A stretch of 64,000 bases of DNA from DASUAS01 sp963809795 (lineage in GTDB: Bacteria > Actinomycetota > Acidimicrobiia > IMCC26256 > DASPTH01), in the NCBI GenBank assembly GCA_963809795.1, contig CAWELN010000009.1, positions 434,001-498,000 of the forward strand, in the 5' to 3' direction. This document shows, one piece after another, positions 1 to 9,077 of this stretch; position 1 is the first letter of the stretch, and each line of letters begins with the position of its first letter. The position numbers were made by a program, and so were the translations under genes. The notes under the pieces are model-generated. The model saw nothing but the letters and a program-made list of their open reading frames with translations, had not been told where the DNA came from and did no database searches.

Positions 1-285
1 CAGGCGCGCCCGGTTGAGGTGGGCGTCGGTCATGGTGGCGCCGCTGAGGTCGGCGCCGACCAGGTCGACCCCGGTGAGGTCGGCATGGTCGAACTCGGCG
101 TCGAACAGGCCCGCCCCGGCCAGCTTGGCGCCCCTCATGTAGTTGCCGGAGCACGCGGCGCCCGGGTGGATCGGGCAGGCGCCGATCCGCGAGCTCTCGG
201 ACGCGGCGCAGCCGGCCATGAAGAGGCCGCCGATGACGGCCGCGACCAGGATCCTTCTGACGGCCGCCCGTTGCACGTCGGGCAC
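1..285 (-). CDS. Pentapeptide-repeat lipoprotein (3' end cut by window edge)
   Basis: An open frame of 95 codons reads leftward from a GTG at 283-285 and runs off the window start. The N-terminus is a short basic stretch and a hydrophobic segment ending in the lipobox-like LFMAGC, so a lipid-anchored exported protein is likely. From about residue 48 the protein consists of five-residue units of the A(D/N)Lxx type (AKLAG, AGLFD, AEFDH, ADLTG, VDLVG, ADLSG), which form a right-handed quadrilateral beta-helix in known members. The function of such proteins is usually unknown. It lies 31 nt downstream of the glycosyltransferase on the same strand and may share its transcript. A second GTG three codons further in (276) could also be the start. 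The C-terminus is not visible. Confidence 0.75.
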   Translation of the reverse strand, partial: MPDVQRAAVRRILVAAVIGGLFMAGCAASESSRIGACPIHPGAACSGNYMRGAKLAGAGLFDAEFDHADLTGVDLVGADLSGATMTDAHLNRARL

Positions 286-316
286 GGTACTGCGGGTGTG
301 CGTTGCCTCCCGCGCG

Positions 317-1814
317 TCAGCGGGCACCCTTGGCCGCGGGGCGGAGGATGGCGACGCCGTCGACCACCGCGACCCGGTGCCAGCCACCCCGGTCGAGGAA
401 GCGCTGGAACCGGGGGTACCGCGCCGGAGGGTAGAAGTGCGCGTGGCGCTGGTCCGCGGTCGACATGTCGGCGATGAGCACCGGTGGCGAGCCCCGGAGG
501 TCGGCGAAGAAGTCGTCGGCGGCGCCCGGCACCGCGTACCTCGAGCCCACGTGACTCGGTGGGCGACCGCCGCTGGTGCCGGTGACGAAGCCCGTGGTGG
601 CGAAGCGCGTGGCCGGGCGGCGGTCGGAGGCCCAGTACACCTCGGGCGCCTGGCCCCAGACGAGCACCCGCTGACCGTGGCGGGTGTGCTGCCGGACGTA
701 CTGCGCGACCGCCAGCGCCACCCGGGTGTCGCGTGTCTCGCCCTGGGTGAAGGCGGGCACGAGGAAGAACGTCGTCGAGACGACCGCGAGGAGCCCGACC
801 ACCGCGAGGGCACGCCGTCGGTGCGGCCGCGAGATCACGTCGACGCCGCGCGTCGCGAGCAGGGCGAGCGGCGGCAGGAGCTGCAGGTAGTAGTGCGGGA
901 AGAACCGGAACCCGATCGCGACCGCGATGACGCCTGATGCCAGCCACAGCCACAGGTCGCGATCGGCACGACGGGCGCGCCAGGCGAACGGGAGCAGCAC
1001 CACGAGCGCGGCGCTGCCGAACAGGAACCACCCCGTCTCGCGCGCGCCGAGCGCGGCGGTGTATCCCACGACACCCCGGATGTCGGCGTATCCCCCGTTG
1101 CCGGTGAACACCCAGAAGGTGAAGTCGCGGGGCCCGAAGACGGCGGCGGCGAGGACGATGGGCGCCGCGAACGCCGGCACCGAGCGCCGCGACCGAGCGC
1201 CAGCGCCGGACCCGCCACGCGAGGAACGCCAGCGGAAGCAGCGTCACGGCTGCCGTCTGCTTGGTCAGCGTGGCCAGCGCCAGCGTCGCTCCCGCCGCCG
1301 CCGGCCGGCGCCGGATGCCGAGCAGCATCGCCGCGGTCATGACCGGGAGCATGAACACCTCGAAGTTCGCGGCCTGCGCGTCGGCGGCGCGGAAGGCGGT
1401 GGCCGCCAGCAGGTAGGCGCACCCGGCGAAGACGGGCGCGAGCCGCCACCGGAACCGGCGGCGGGCCTCCGCGGCCAGGAGCAGCGCGGTGAGGGCCTGT
1501 GCGACCACGGCCACGACGCGGACCGGTGCGAGATCGTCGGAGCCGGTGAGCCCGAACACCGCCGCGTAGAGGTACGGGACCACCGGCGGCTTGCGGTCCA
1601 CCGTGTCGACGTACAGGTGCCCGCCGTCGAGCAGGACCTGCGCCTGGGTCGCGAGGTAGGCCTCGTCGGCGTTGAAGACGCGGTCGGAGAAGCTGGGCGC
1701 CCGCAAGCGCGGCGGCCAGCACGAGGAACAGCAGGAGCAGCAGCGGGAGGGAGCGGAGCCGGCTGCCGATCCCCCGTTCGACCGGTCCCAGAGGTGGCCC
1801 CTCGCGGGCGTCAC
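317..1814 (-). CDS. GT-C glycosyltransferase, PMT/ArnT-like, frameshifted
   Basis: This is a polytopic membrane glycosyltransferase of the PMT/ArnT-like superfamily, which transfers sugars from polyprenyl-phosphate donors outside the membrane. The reading frame is broken at about 1700 and about 1185. Joining three frames gives an N-terminal hydrophobic helix, an acidic loop motif FNADEAY, the segment DTVDRKPPVVPYLYA, many membrane helices, and a C-terminal soluble part with VLVWGQAPEVYW. The same order of motifs occurs in the intact neighbour at 5753-7240 (FDSDEG, VIDRKPPIPPFVYA, VWGNAPEVYW), so the two are paralogs. One added C in the CCC at about 1690 would join the first two parts, and removing one G near 1183 would join the rest. 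The start is uncertain: GTG at 1814 is given, but a GTG near 1861 in another frame is possible. Sequencing indels are more likely than true decay. Confidence 0.7.
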
Positions 1815-1863
1815 GCGCCGAATACGTTTGGCGTCCTGTGATCGCCCCGCTGGCCACTCTCAC

Positions 1864-3304
1864 ATGATTGTCGGGATCGGCCGGCGGGGAGGTGCACTGC
1901 TCTTCGTGGCGCTGTTCGTGATGGGATTCGTGGTCGCGCCGCGCGTGGTCGCGGCCACGACGCCACCCACACCACCGCCGACGCAGGCGCACTCGCCCCC
2001 ACCGCCGGAGGAGTCACCGTTCAGCGGGCCCGACACCTTCTGTGCTCCGTCGGAGAACCGGTTCGCTTCGGTCGCGCCGAACGACCCGCGGTTGCACGAC
2101 CAGCCGGTGACCGTCGCCGTGCTCGTGCCGCAGGGCGCCGACGGGTCGGGGGCGACGACGCGAAGCCGAGACGTTCGCCGACCTGATCAACCGGTGCGGC
2201 GGCATCGGCGGCCAACGGTTCGATCTTCGGGAGGTCGCCGAGACCGGCGATCCTGCGGTCGACTGCCTCGACGCGACCGCGCGCCTGCGTCCGGTGATGG
2301 TCCTGTCACTCGCCCCCACCCCGGCGCAGCAGTGCATCACGCAGGACCAGCACACCATCCTGGTCACCGAATCCGATGCGTCGAACGCGGATCTCGGCGC
2401 GTCGAGCGGACGGCTGGTCGCGACCGGATCGGCCGAGGGCGTCGAGCGGGCCCGGCTGGTCGACCTGGTGGAGAGCGGACGGCTCGACGGGCGCGCGGTC
2501 GCGGTGATGGCCGGGAACGATCCCGGCGACGCGGAGTTCGTACAGACCGCGCGCGCCGTGCTCGCGGCGAGCAAGATCCGCGTGGTCGAGCCGGGGCGCG
2601 CCAGCGTCGTGCTCGAGCCCACGCTCGACGTGGCGACGGTGCCGTTGCTGATGGCGACGACCGCGGCCGCGCGCGGTCGGCAGCCGCTCGACGTCTACGG
2701 CTTCTCCCCCGCGTCCGACGCCGACCTGGCGCAGCTGCAGCAGGTGAGCGGCGACGACCCGGCGCGGATGTTGCGCACCGTGAACCTGTTCGCGTACACG
2801 TCGGTCTCCGACCCGATGTACCGCGCCGACCACTCGCCGAACACGTTCACCGAGATGTGCAACCAGGCGTACGCGAGCGCACTGCCGAAGCGCGCGTCGT
2901 CGACGACCACGACCCTCGCGCCGGACGCTCCCTTGAGCGCGTCGTACCTCCAGGTCGCCGACGTGTGCCTCGCGCTCCGGATCGCGGCGCGTGCCGCGTT
3001 CGCCGCCGGGCCGGATGCCGGTCAACCGGCGCTGGTGACCGCGCTCCACCGGCTGCCCTACCTCGACGACGCCGCGCCCGGTGGCACGCCGAAGGCTCGC
3101 CCGAACCAGGTGGTGAACGAACCGGTGACGAGGATCGCGCAGGTGGTCGTGCTGAGCCAGGTGCAGAGTCCCTGCTCCACATCGACGTCGACCACCACCT
3201 CAACCACCGCCGTCGAGGGGTCGAGCTCGAGCTGTTGGGCTCCGGCGTCGGGCTGGGACGACGGCGGGAGGGTCGTCAACGTACCCCTGGTGCCGAACGG
3301 GTAG
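1864..3304 (+). CDS. Periplasmic-binding-protein-like exported protein, frameshifted
   Basis: The protein starts with ATG at 1864, has a hydrophobic export signal (LLFVALFVMGFVVAP...VVA) and a Pro/Thr-rich linker, then a globular domain. The frame changes once at about 2160; an extra C there would give a continuous protein of about 480 residues. The body (ETFADLINRCGGIGGQRFDL, later segments with alternating beta/alpha pattern such as VAVMAGNDPGDAEFVQTAR) resembles type I periplasmic binding proteins of the LivJ/Peripla_BP_6 kind. No ABC permease lies next to it, and its neighbours are envelope glycosyltransferases. It is divergent from the glycosyltransferase at 317-1814 and convergent with the one ending at 3200. 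The ligand is unknown. Assignment to the binding-protein fold is by pattern only. Confidence 0.6.
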
Positions 3305-4711
3305 GACCTCTACCGCTCCCCCGGCCCTCGCCGCCGGTCGTGGCCGCCCTCCCCGTGCCCATCCGGACGGCGGGTATTGCCGGAGCGCGGCGACCACGAA
3401 CGCGACGAGCAGCAACGGCGGTGCCACGTCGGTGAGCAGGACCCGGAGCGCGGCGTGCGTCGGCGATCCGCGCACCGCGATGGGAAGCTTCAGGGCCGCG
3501 AGCAGAACGACCGATTGCACCCACACCACTCCGCTGAGCGCGCTCAGCCCGTTGGCGGCGAAGACCGGGAGGGCCCATGCCGAGTACCAGGGATAGGCGT
3601 ACTCGGCGGCGACGGGATAGGCGGCGAGCGCCACGCCGACCGCCGGCTCCGGGCGCGGGTCGCGTGCCGCCAGCCAGCCGAGGATCACCCCGAGGAGGAT
3701 CACCGTCGCCGCGCCGAGATAGAAGAACGCGCTCAGCGTGGCGTTCGGGGCCAGCGGGTTCGGCACGTTCCGCCACGCGTCGTGGCGCAGCAGCCGGTCG
3801 ACGAGCCAGTTCCACGGCGATCCGTTGGTGACGGTCTTGTCGGCATCGCCGAGGACGTGTGATGCACCGGCGAGCACCGGCAGGTAGCCGATCACGAGGA
3901 CGAGCCCGCTGGTCGCGGCGGCGGTGAATGCGAAGCGTCTGAGCTGGTGGCGCCAGGCCCAGAGCACGAGGCCGATCAGCGCGAGACCGGCGGTGAGCTT
4001 GATCAGCGCGGCGAGCCCGATCAGCGCCCCGGCCGCACGCGGCCGCTGTCGTCCCGCGAGCAGGGCCGCGGTCAGGAGCGCGAGCCCGATCAGCGCGTCG
4101 TTGTGGCCGCCGTTCACGACGATGACCACCAGGACCGGGTTGAGGCCGAGGAAGATCAGCGCCGCGAGACTTCGAGTGGTGCGCCAGACCACGACCAGCG
4201 TGATCAGGAGCGCGAGCGCGGCGAAGGCCTGGAAGAAGAGGCGCGCCGAGAGCGGAGACGGACCCGCCACCCACGCTCCCGCGGTCGCGACGCCGAGGAA
4301 GAGTGGACCGTAGACCGACGCCCGGTGCATCCAGCGGGGGCTGACCCGGCGCGCGAACGGGTCGGAGCGGAATTCCGCGGGCACGTGGTCGTACGGGCTC
4401 GCGCCGTGCACCGTCACCATGCGTCCGTACATCTCGTACGACCACAGGTCGTTCGACGTCCGTGGCGGCGTCCACACCGCGGCGACCGTCGTCACCGCGA
4501 TCGCGACCGCCACCGCGGCCAGTCCCAGCCGGCGACGGCGATGCTCGAGCACGACCAGTGCGGCGACGAGGACTCCCGCGGCCACGACGAGGAGCACCGA
4601 CACGACCGAATGGCGAGGTGCACGCAGGATCGCGAGGTCCGCCGCCGTCGCCGCGACGAGCAACGCGTAGCGGCCGGCGCGCCGGAGGCCCACCCACTCC
4701 GAGCTCGGCAC
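3200..4711 (-). CDS. GT-C mannosyltransferase-like membrane protein (MptA/MptB or GT87-like)
   Basis: This protein of about 500 residues has roughly a dozen membrane helices. The first large loop carries NDLWSYEMYGRMVTVHGASPY, then DPFARRV and SVYGPLFL, a set typical of polyprenol-phosphomannose-dependent alpha-mannosyltransferases (MptA/MptB) and DUF2029 proteins. Such enzymes extend lipomannan-type or other envelope glycans on the outer side of the membrane. The start is taken as GTG at 4711, the last plausible start before the divergent PAP2 gene. The open frame runs 105 bases into the 3' end of the convergent gene. A TAG in another frame at about 3311 suggests that the true stop may lie there, with one indel in the C-terminal Gly/Arg-rich tail. 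The exact sugar and acceptor cannot be told. Confidence 0.7.
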   Translation of the reverse strand: MPSSEWVGLRRAGRYALLVAATAADLAILRAPRHSVVSVLLVVAAGVLVAALVVLEHRRRRLGLAAVAVAIAVTTVAAVWTPPRTSNDLWSYEMYGRMVTVHGASPYDHVPAEFRSDPFARRVSPRWMHRASVYGPLFLGVATAGAWVAGPSPLSARLFFQAFAALALLITLVVVWRTTRSLAALIFLGLNPVLVVIVVNGGHNDALIGLALLTAALLAGRQRPRAAGALIGLAALIKLTAGLALIGLVLWAWRHQLRRFAFTAAATSGLVLVIGYLPVLAGASHVLGDADKTVTNGSPWNWLVDRLLRHDAWRNVPNPLAPNATLSAFFYLGAATVILLGVILGWLAARDPRPEPAVGVALAAYPVAAEYAYPWYSAWALPVFAANGLSALSGVVWVQSVVLLAALKLPIAVRGSPTHAALRVLLTDVAPPLLLVAFVVAALRQYPPSGWARGGRPRPAARAGGAVEVLPVRHQGYVDDPPAVVPARRRSPTARARPLDGGG

Positions 4712-4817
4712 ACCCGCACCTTCGACCGCGGAACATGAGGGCGAGATGAGTGCAACCGCCCGCGTGGGGCCGCGTGGCGGTCCGGGAACCGAGCGCAGGG
4801 CGTGGTACCACTGTGCG

Positions 4818-5804
4818 ATGGCTGGCTGGGAACGGGTAGCGGTCAGCGACGACATCGAGCCGCCGGCCCGGCGCTGGCATCGGCGGCGGATCGCGCTCCT
4901 GGCTCTGTACGTGACCGCGTTCGTCGTCACGACCGGCTTGTGGGGTTTCCCGGCGTCTCGGGATCGCGTGCTCATCTGGGTGGTGGCCGGCCTCGTCATC
5001 GCGGTCGTGGGCCGGCCGCACGCGCTCGCCCGGCTCGCGGTCGACTTCCTGCCGGTGATCGTGTTCCTCTACGCCTACGACCTCCTCCGCGGCGCGGCCG
5101 ACGGCGTCTTCGGTCACGTGTACGAGATCCCGCAGCTTCGCGTCGACGAGTGGCTGGCCGGCGGGACCGCGCCGACCGTCAGGCTCCAGCGGCTGCTCTG
5201 GACCGCGGGCCATCCACACGTGTGGGACTACTTCGCGTTCCTCGTGTACCTGACGTACTTCATCGTGCCGATCACGGTGGCGGCGGTCCTCTGGCGCCGG
5301 GCGCCGCACCTGTTCCACCGCTATGTCAGCTTGTGGATCGGCCTGTCGTTCGCCGCGCTGGTGACCTACGCGCTCTACCCGGCGTCGCCCCCGTGGCTCG
5401 CGAGCCGTCACGGCCTGCTCCCTCACGTGTTCCGCATCACGCCGTACATGGCCCGGCACATGGGTGTCGACCTGACGCGGGTCATGGGATCACAGCAGTT
5501 CGTGAACAAGGTCGCCGCGGTGCCGTCGCTCCACGCCGCGACCGCGCTGCTCATCGCCCTCTTCTTCTGGCCCCGCACGACGCGCTGGCGCTGGTTGCTG
5601 GTGCTGTATCCGCTGGCGATGGCGGTGTCGCTGGTGTACCTCGGCGAGCACTACGTGTCCGACGTGCTGCTGGGCTGGTTGTATGCCGTCGTCGTGTTCG
5701 TCGTCGGCAACCGGCTCTACGACCGGGTCGCGGGCCGTTCCCGCGATCGCGGTCAACCTGATCCGGCGCGCCCTCCGCTCGACGCCGACGAACGGAGCCG
5801 GTAG
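4818..5804 (+). CDS. PAP2-superfamily membrane phosphatase, inositolphosphoceramide-synthase-like
   Basis: This 328-residue membrane protein has about six helices. It carries the PAP2 signature: VPSLHAATALL at about residue 235 and YLGEHYVSDVLLG about 45 residues later, giving the catalytic His residues and Asp of the PSxxH and HxxxD motifs. Its length and the spacing with the loop SPPWLASRHG fit the PAP2_3 group that contains Aur1/inositolphosphorylceramide synthases and actinobacterial phospholipid synthases. A role in making or recycling phosphorylated lipid carriers next to glycosyltransferases is reasonable but inferred. ATG 4818 was chosen over the upstream ATG 4746 because the extra N-terminus is not hydrophobic or conserved-looking. 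Its 3' end overlaps the convergent glycosyltransferase by 52 bases. Confidence 0.8.
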   Translation: MAGWERVAVSDDIEPPARRWHRRRIALLALYVTAFVVTTGLWGFPASRDRVLIWVVAGLVIAVVGRPHALARLAVDFLPVIVFLYAYDLLRGAADGVFGHVYEIPQLRVDEWLAGGTAPTVRLQRLLWTAGHPHVWDYFAFLVYLTYFIVPITVAAVLWRRAPHLFHRYVSLWIGLSFAALVTYALYPASPPWLASRHGLLPHVFRITPYMARHMGVDLTRVMGSQQFVNKVAAVPSLHAATALLIALFFWPRTTRWRWLLVLYPLAMAVSLVYLGEHYVSDVLLGWLYAVVVFVVGNRLYDRVAGRSRDRGQPDPARPPLDADERSR

Positions 5805-7240
5805 ACGCGCACGCCGCGCACCGTCGCCACCGGCCGGTAGTGCCGGTGCAGGAACTGCGCGACCGGAGGGACCAGCGTGACGGGGTACTTGCCGTACTGG
5901 CGCAGATCCGCCGTCGACGTGTCGAAGAACAGCTCCGGAGGATGCTGCTCCAACGAGTCGAGGAACGTGTCCCGTGCGCCGGGCGTCGCGTCGGCGAGCC
6001 GCTGCGGGCCGTTGGTGCGACCCGCGGTCTTGCCGGTGACGAAGTCGGTGTTCACCAGCGCACCGCCGGGCGCCCGACCGGACAGCCAGTAGACCTCCGG
6101 CGCGTTGCCCCACACGGTGACAAGGGCGCGCGCATCGGTGTGCTTCTCGGCGTACGAGGCCAGCGCGCGCACGGTGGGGTCGATCGGATGCGGCGAGAAC
6201 GCGAGCACCCATGCGGCCACCGCCGGTGCCGCCACCGCGACCGCGAGCATCCGCCGCACCGACGCGCGGCACGCGGCGGCGCCCAGGCCGGCGAGCAGGC
6301 ACAACGGCGGCAGCACCTGGAACCAGTAGTGACCGAAGAAGCGCCACCCGGCGACGAATGCGACCAGCCCGGTCCCGAGCCACAGCCAGAGGTCGATGTC
6401 CTCACGGCGCCAGCCCCGTCGGGCCACGAGCCACAGGGTGGCCAGGTTGCCGAGCAGGAAGAGCTCGAAGGCGAGGCCACCGCGGAGGGCGACGTTCCGC
6501 GATTCGCCGAGCGCGAGCACGGAGGAGTCCCCCGAGAACGACCAGTGCCAGAACGGCCCGAACGGCACCACGAAGGCCACGGACGCGACCGTCGCCACCG
6601 CGCCCGCCAGCACGAGCAGCGGCCGCTCGAGCCGGTGGCCGCCCCATGACCAGGCGGCGTACCCGGCCGGGAGCAGGGCGATCGCCCACGTCTGGCGGGT
6701 CAGCGTGGCGACGCCGACGAGGACGCCCGCCAAGAGGGCGCTCTTCCGTGAGCCGGTGCGCGCGGCGACGATCGCGCCGCAGCCGGGCAGGAGCGCGAAG
6801 TGGGCGAAGTTCGCCGCCTGCGCATCGGTGGGACTCAGCGCGGTGGCGCCGGCGAGCAGCAGCCCGGCAGCCCACCACCCGGCGCGAGCCCCGGCGACGC
6901 GCCGGGCGCCGTACGCGAGCACCAGCGCCGAGGCGGCCAGGCAGAGCGCGGCGACGCCGTGGAGCGGGCGCAGGTCACGCGTCCCGGTGGCGAGGAACGA
7001 GCCCGCGTACACGAACGGGGGGATCGGAGGCTTCCGGTCGATGACGTCGCGGTACAGCGTGCCGCCGCGCCCGAGCACCATGCCCATCGTCGCGATCGCG
7101 CCCTCGTCCGAGTCGAACAGCTGGTGCACGAACCCGGGCAGGTGGACGACGAACGCGCCGACCACGATCGCGGCGGCGCCGAGCGCGGTCCTCGTTGCGA
7201 GCGGATGGCGTCGACGGCCGGCCGTCTCGTCAGCCGTCAT
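5753..7240 (-). CDS. GT-C glycosyltransferase, PMT/ArnT-like (intact paralog)
   Basis: This intact 495-residue protein has about eleven predicted membrane helices. An acidic motif FDSDEG lies in the first extracytoplasmic loop, where PMT/ArnT-type enzymes keep the catalytic acidic residues, followed by VIDRKPPIPPFVYAGSF. The C-terminal soluble part contains TVWGNAPEVYWLSG and FFDTSTADLRQYGKYP. These motifs recur in the frameshifted gene at 317-1814, so the two arose by duplication. The ATG at 7238-7240 is the only good start. The gene is convergent with the PAP2 gene and nearly divergent from a small membrane protein. Donor and acceptor are unknown; a polyprenyl-phosphate sugar donor is expected from the family. 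Confidence 0.8.
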   Translation of the reverse strand: MTADETAGRRRHPLATRTALGAAAIVVGAFVVHLPGFVHQLFDSDEGAIATMGMVLGRGGTLYRDVIDRKPPIPPFVYAGSFLATGTRDLRPLHGVAALCLAASALVLAYGARRVAGARAGWWAAGLLLAGATALSPTDAQAANFAHFALLPGCGAIVAARTGSRKSALLAGVLVGVATLTRQTWAIALLPAGYAAWSWGGHRLERPLLVLAGAVATVASVAFVVPFGPFWHWSFSGDSSVLALGESRNVALRGGLAFELFLLGNLATLWLVARRGWRREDIDLWLWLGTGLVAFVAGWRFFGHYWFQVLPPLCLLAGLGAAACRASVRRMLAVAVAAPAVAAWVLAFSPHPIDPTVRALASYAEKHTDARALVTVWGNAPEVYWLSGRAPGGALVNTDFVTGKTAGRTNGPQRLADATPGARDTFLDSLEQHPPELFFDTSTADLRQYGKYPVTLVPPVAQFLHRHYRPVATVRGVRVYRLRSSASSGGRAGSG

Positions 7241-7263
7241 CGTCCCGCGCGAGGATTCGGCTC

Positions 7264-7533
7264 GTGGGACTCGTCGCTCGACGCCGTCGGCTCGCCGTCG
7301 TCCGGTGGATCGTCGCCCTGGTCGGCATCGGCCTCACCGTGTTCTGCCTGGTGCGGCTGGTCGAGGTCGACAACCGCGCCGCCCAGGCGTCGCCCTGGTG
7401 GTACCTGGGGCTCACCGGGATGGCGCTGACGCTGCTGGCACTGGGGTCTCCGTGGTCGGCGCGGACCGCCGCCGACGATCGGCGCGCCGACGCAGCAGGA
7501 CCTCCAGACCCAGCGCCGCCAGCACGAGCATGA
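7264..7533 (+). CDS. Small two-helix membrane protein of unknown function
   Basis: An 89-residue protein starts at GTG 7264. It has two hydrophobic segments (WIVALVGIGLTVFCLVRLV and YLGLTGMALTLLALGS) joined by a short polar loop, and an Ala/Asp/Pro-rich tail. No family was recognised. It is convergent with the glycosyltransferase on the other strand, and their 3' ends overlap by 122 bases. Because the long tail lies inside that overlap, either its C-terminus or the tail of the opposite gene may be wrong. The hydrophobic pattern supports a real gene, but not strongly. Confidence 0.5.
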   Translation: MGLVARRRRLAVVRWIVALVGIGLTVFCLVRLVEVDNRAAQASPWWYLGLTGMALTLLALGSPWSARTAADDRRADAAGPPDPAPPARA

Positions 7534-8938
7534 ACGGCGCCGCTTCCACCCGGAAGCGGTTGTTCTCCCGGTAGTCGAGCGCGTTGCCGAGCACGACCGA
7601 CGTGACGAGCAGGACCGCGGCGACGGTGCACACGCACCGCACGTCGACGCCGTCCCACCGGCGCCGGCGCCACCCCGCGATCGCGCCGTAGATCGCGAAC
7701 CCGAACAGCGCCAGGATCGTGTAGCTCACCGAGCCGAGCGCCTCCCCCCACGGGAACGCGCCCGCCGAGGCGGTGAAGCGCGCCGGGTCGTTCCAACCCG
7801 TCGCGACCGGGCGCAGCAGCACCAGGCGGTCGAACCAGTCGGCGTACGTGGCGATCGGTGCGCGCACCTTCCGCAGCTGCAGCGAGTCGTCACCGGGTTG
7901 CGCCCAGTCCGTGTACGCGGCGAGCTCGGCGCGCGTGATCGCGGCCGCACCGCCGTGGCGGAGGAGCTCGATCGCATCGTGCTGGTAGCGGGAGGCGACG
8001 TCGATGTAGAGCGACGCGTTGAAGTTCGGTTGTCCCGTCGACTTGTAGAGGCGGTCGGTGGCCGCGGCGCCGTACTGCGTCGGGTGCGGAAACGCGCCCG
8101 TGTACGCCGCGGGCCCGCGGAACGCGGTGCGGCACGCCGACGCGCTCACGGTGCGGTCGGCGACGAGTCGCTCGCACGCCTGGCGCGTCACGCCGGCGTT
8201 CGCGACGTACGAGAGGTTCATCCCGACCCAGGTGCTGTTGGTCCAGCTGTCGAAGACGAGCACGTTCTTCACCGACCACGCGCCCACCAGCAGCAACGGG
8301 ACGGCGGCGATCACCGCGACGCGCCGGAGGTCGAGGTGGAGCTGGCGCCACACGATGACCAGGACGAGCACCATCAGCCCGATGTGGATCGCGCTCCGGA
8401 GCAGCACCAGCGCGCCGAGGGATCCGGCGAACAGCACGCCGTCGGTCGTCCGGCGGGTCGAGGCGAAGCGGGTGAGCGCGTAGAGGATCAACGCGCTCAG
8501 GAGGATCTGCAGCTGGGAGTAGAAGAACCAGCTCTCGGTCAGGATCGTCTCCGGCGCGACGAGGAAGATGCAGACGATCGTGGTCGCGAGCGCCCGACGG
8601 ACACCGAGGCGGCGCATCGTCGCGTGCAGCAGGAGCGCGGTGGCCAGGCCGGCACCGGCCCAGATGACCGCGAGGACCGGACGGACCGCACCGCTGGGCA
8701 GTTGCACGACGGCGGCGGTGAAGAGGTTGAAGAGCGGCGGCTGGCTGTGCAGGTAGAAGATGCTGGTGAACGGGTCGTCGTGCAGCAGCCGGACGTCGAG
8801 CAACTGATAGGCGTTGTGCAGCAGGCCGTCGTCGAACCGGATGCCGGCGGCGAGAGCGGCGACGCGGGAGAGCACGAACACCGCGACGATCACGACCACG
8901 GAGGACGACAGGCGCGCCCGCAACGCTGACGCGCTCAC
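7412..8938 (-). CDS. GT-C family glycosyltransferase (ArnT/GT39-like) membrane protein
   Basis: The protein has 508 residues from GTG 8938. It has an N-terminal helix (VVVIVAVFVLSRVAALAAG), a loop with HSQPPLFNLF that resembles the Q-P-P-L/F motif of GT39/ArnT relatives, about ten helices and a large C-terminal extracytoplasmic part with a FNASLYIDVASRYQHDA stretch. Relatives transfer sugars from polyprenyl phosphate. An in-frame extension upstream to 9142 is basic and overlaps the divergent gene, so it was rejected. A 12-codon reading frame ends in TGA overlapping this GTG and may be a translationally coupled leader. The last 40 residues overlap a convergent small gene. Confidence 0.7.
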   Translation of the reverse strand: MSASALRARLSSSVVVIVAVFVLSRVAALAAGIRFDDGLLHNAYQLLDVRLLHDDPFTSIFYLHSQPPLFNLFTAAVVQLPSGAVRPVLAVIWAGAGLATALLLHATMRRLGVRRALATTIVCIFLVAPETILTESWFFYSQLQILLSALILYALTRFASTRRTTDGVLFAGSLGALVLLRSAIHIGLMVLVLVIVWRQLHLDLRRVAVIAAVPLLLVGAWSVKNVLVFDSWTNSTWVGMNLSYVANAGVTRQACERLVADRTVSASACRTAFRGPAAYTGAFPHPTQYGAAATDRLYKSTGQPNFNASLYIDVASRYQHDAIELLRHGGAAAITRAELAAYTDWAQPGDDSLQLRKVRAPIATYADWFDRLVLLRPVATGWNDPARFTASAGAFPWGEALGSVSYTILALFGFAIYGAIAGWRRRRWDGVDVRCVCTVAAVLLVTSVVLGNALDYRENNRFRVEAAPFMLVLAALGLEVLLRRRADRRRRSAPTTETPVPAASAPSR

Positions 8939-8973
8939 TTCGACGCGACGGGGGACACGCGCACCGTCGGCAC
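8935..8973 (-). promoter_or_regulatory. Possible leaderless leader-peptide frame coupled to the glycosyltransferase
   Basis: On the minus strand a TAGGCT -10 box (8980-8985) is followed after 6 nt by GTG at 8973. This opens a 12-codon frame whose TGA overlaps the glycosyltransferase GTG as GTGA. No Shine-Dalgarno stands in front of the glycosyltransferase GTG, so translation could reach it by termination-reinitiation. Short frames also occur by chance. Confidence 0.3.
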
Positions 8974-9077
8974 GCGCGGAGCCTACCGTTCGCACCCGGT
9001 TCCGGTCGGCCACCACCGCGCCCACGTCGCGACGACACCGCCTGCCATGATGTCGCCTCGCATCGGGAGCCGCGCGA

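Noticed and set aside
1821..1836. AATACGTTTGG near the first divergent promoter, at first similar to the cluster operator
   Set aside because: It lacks the TATAC half and the 5-3-5 symmetry, and it is 28 kb from the nearest accepted site.
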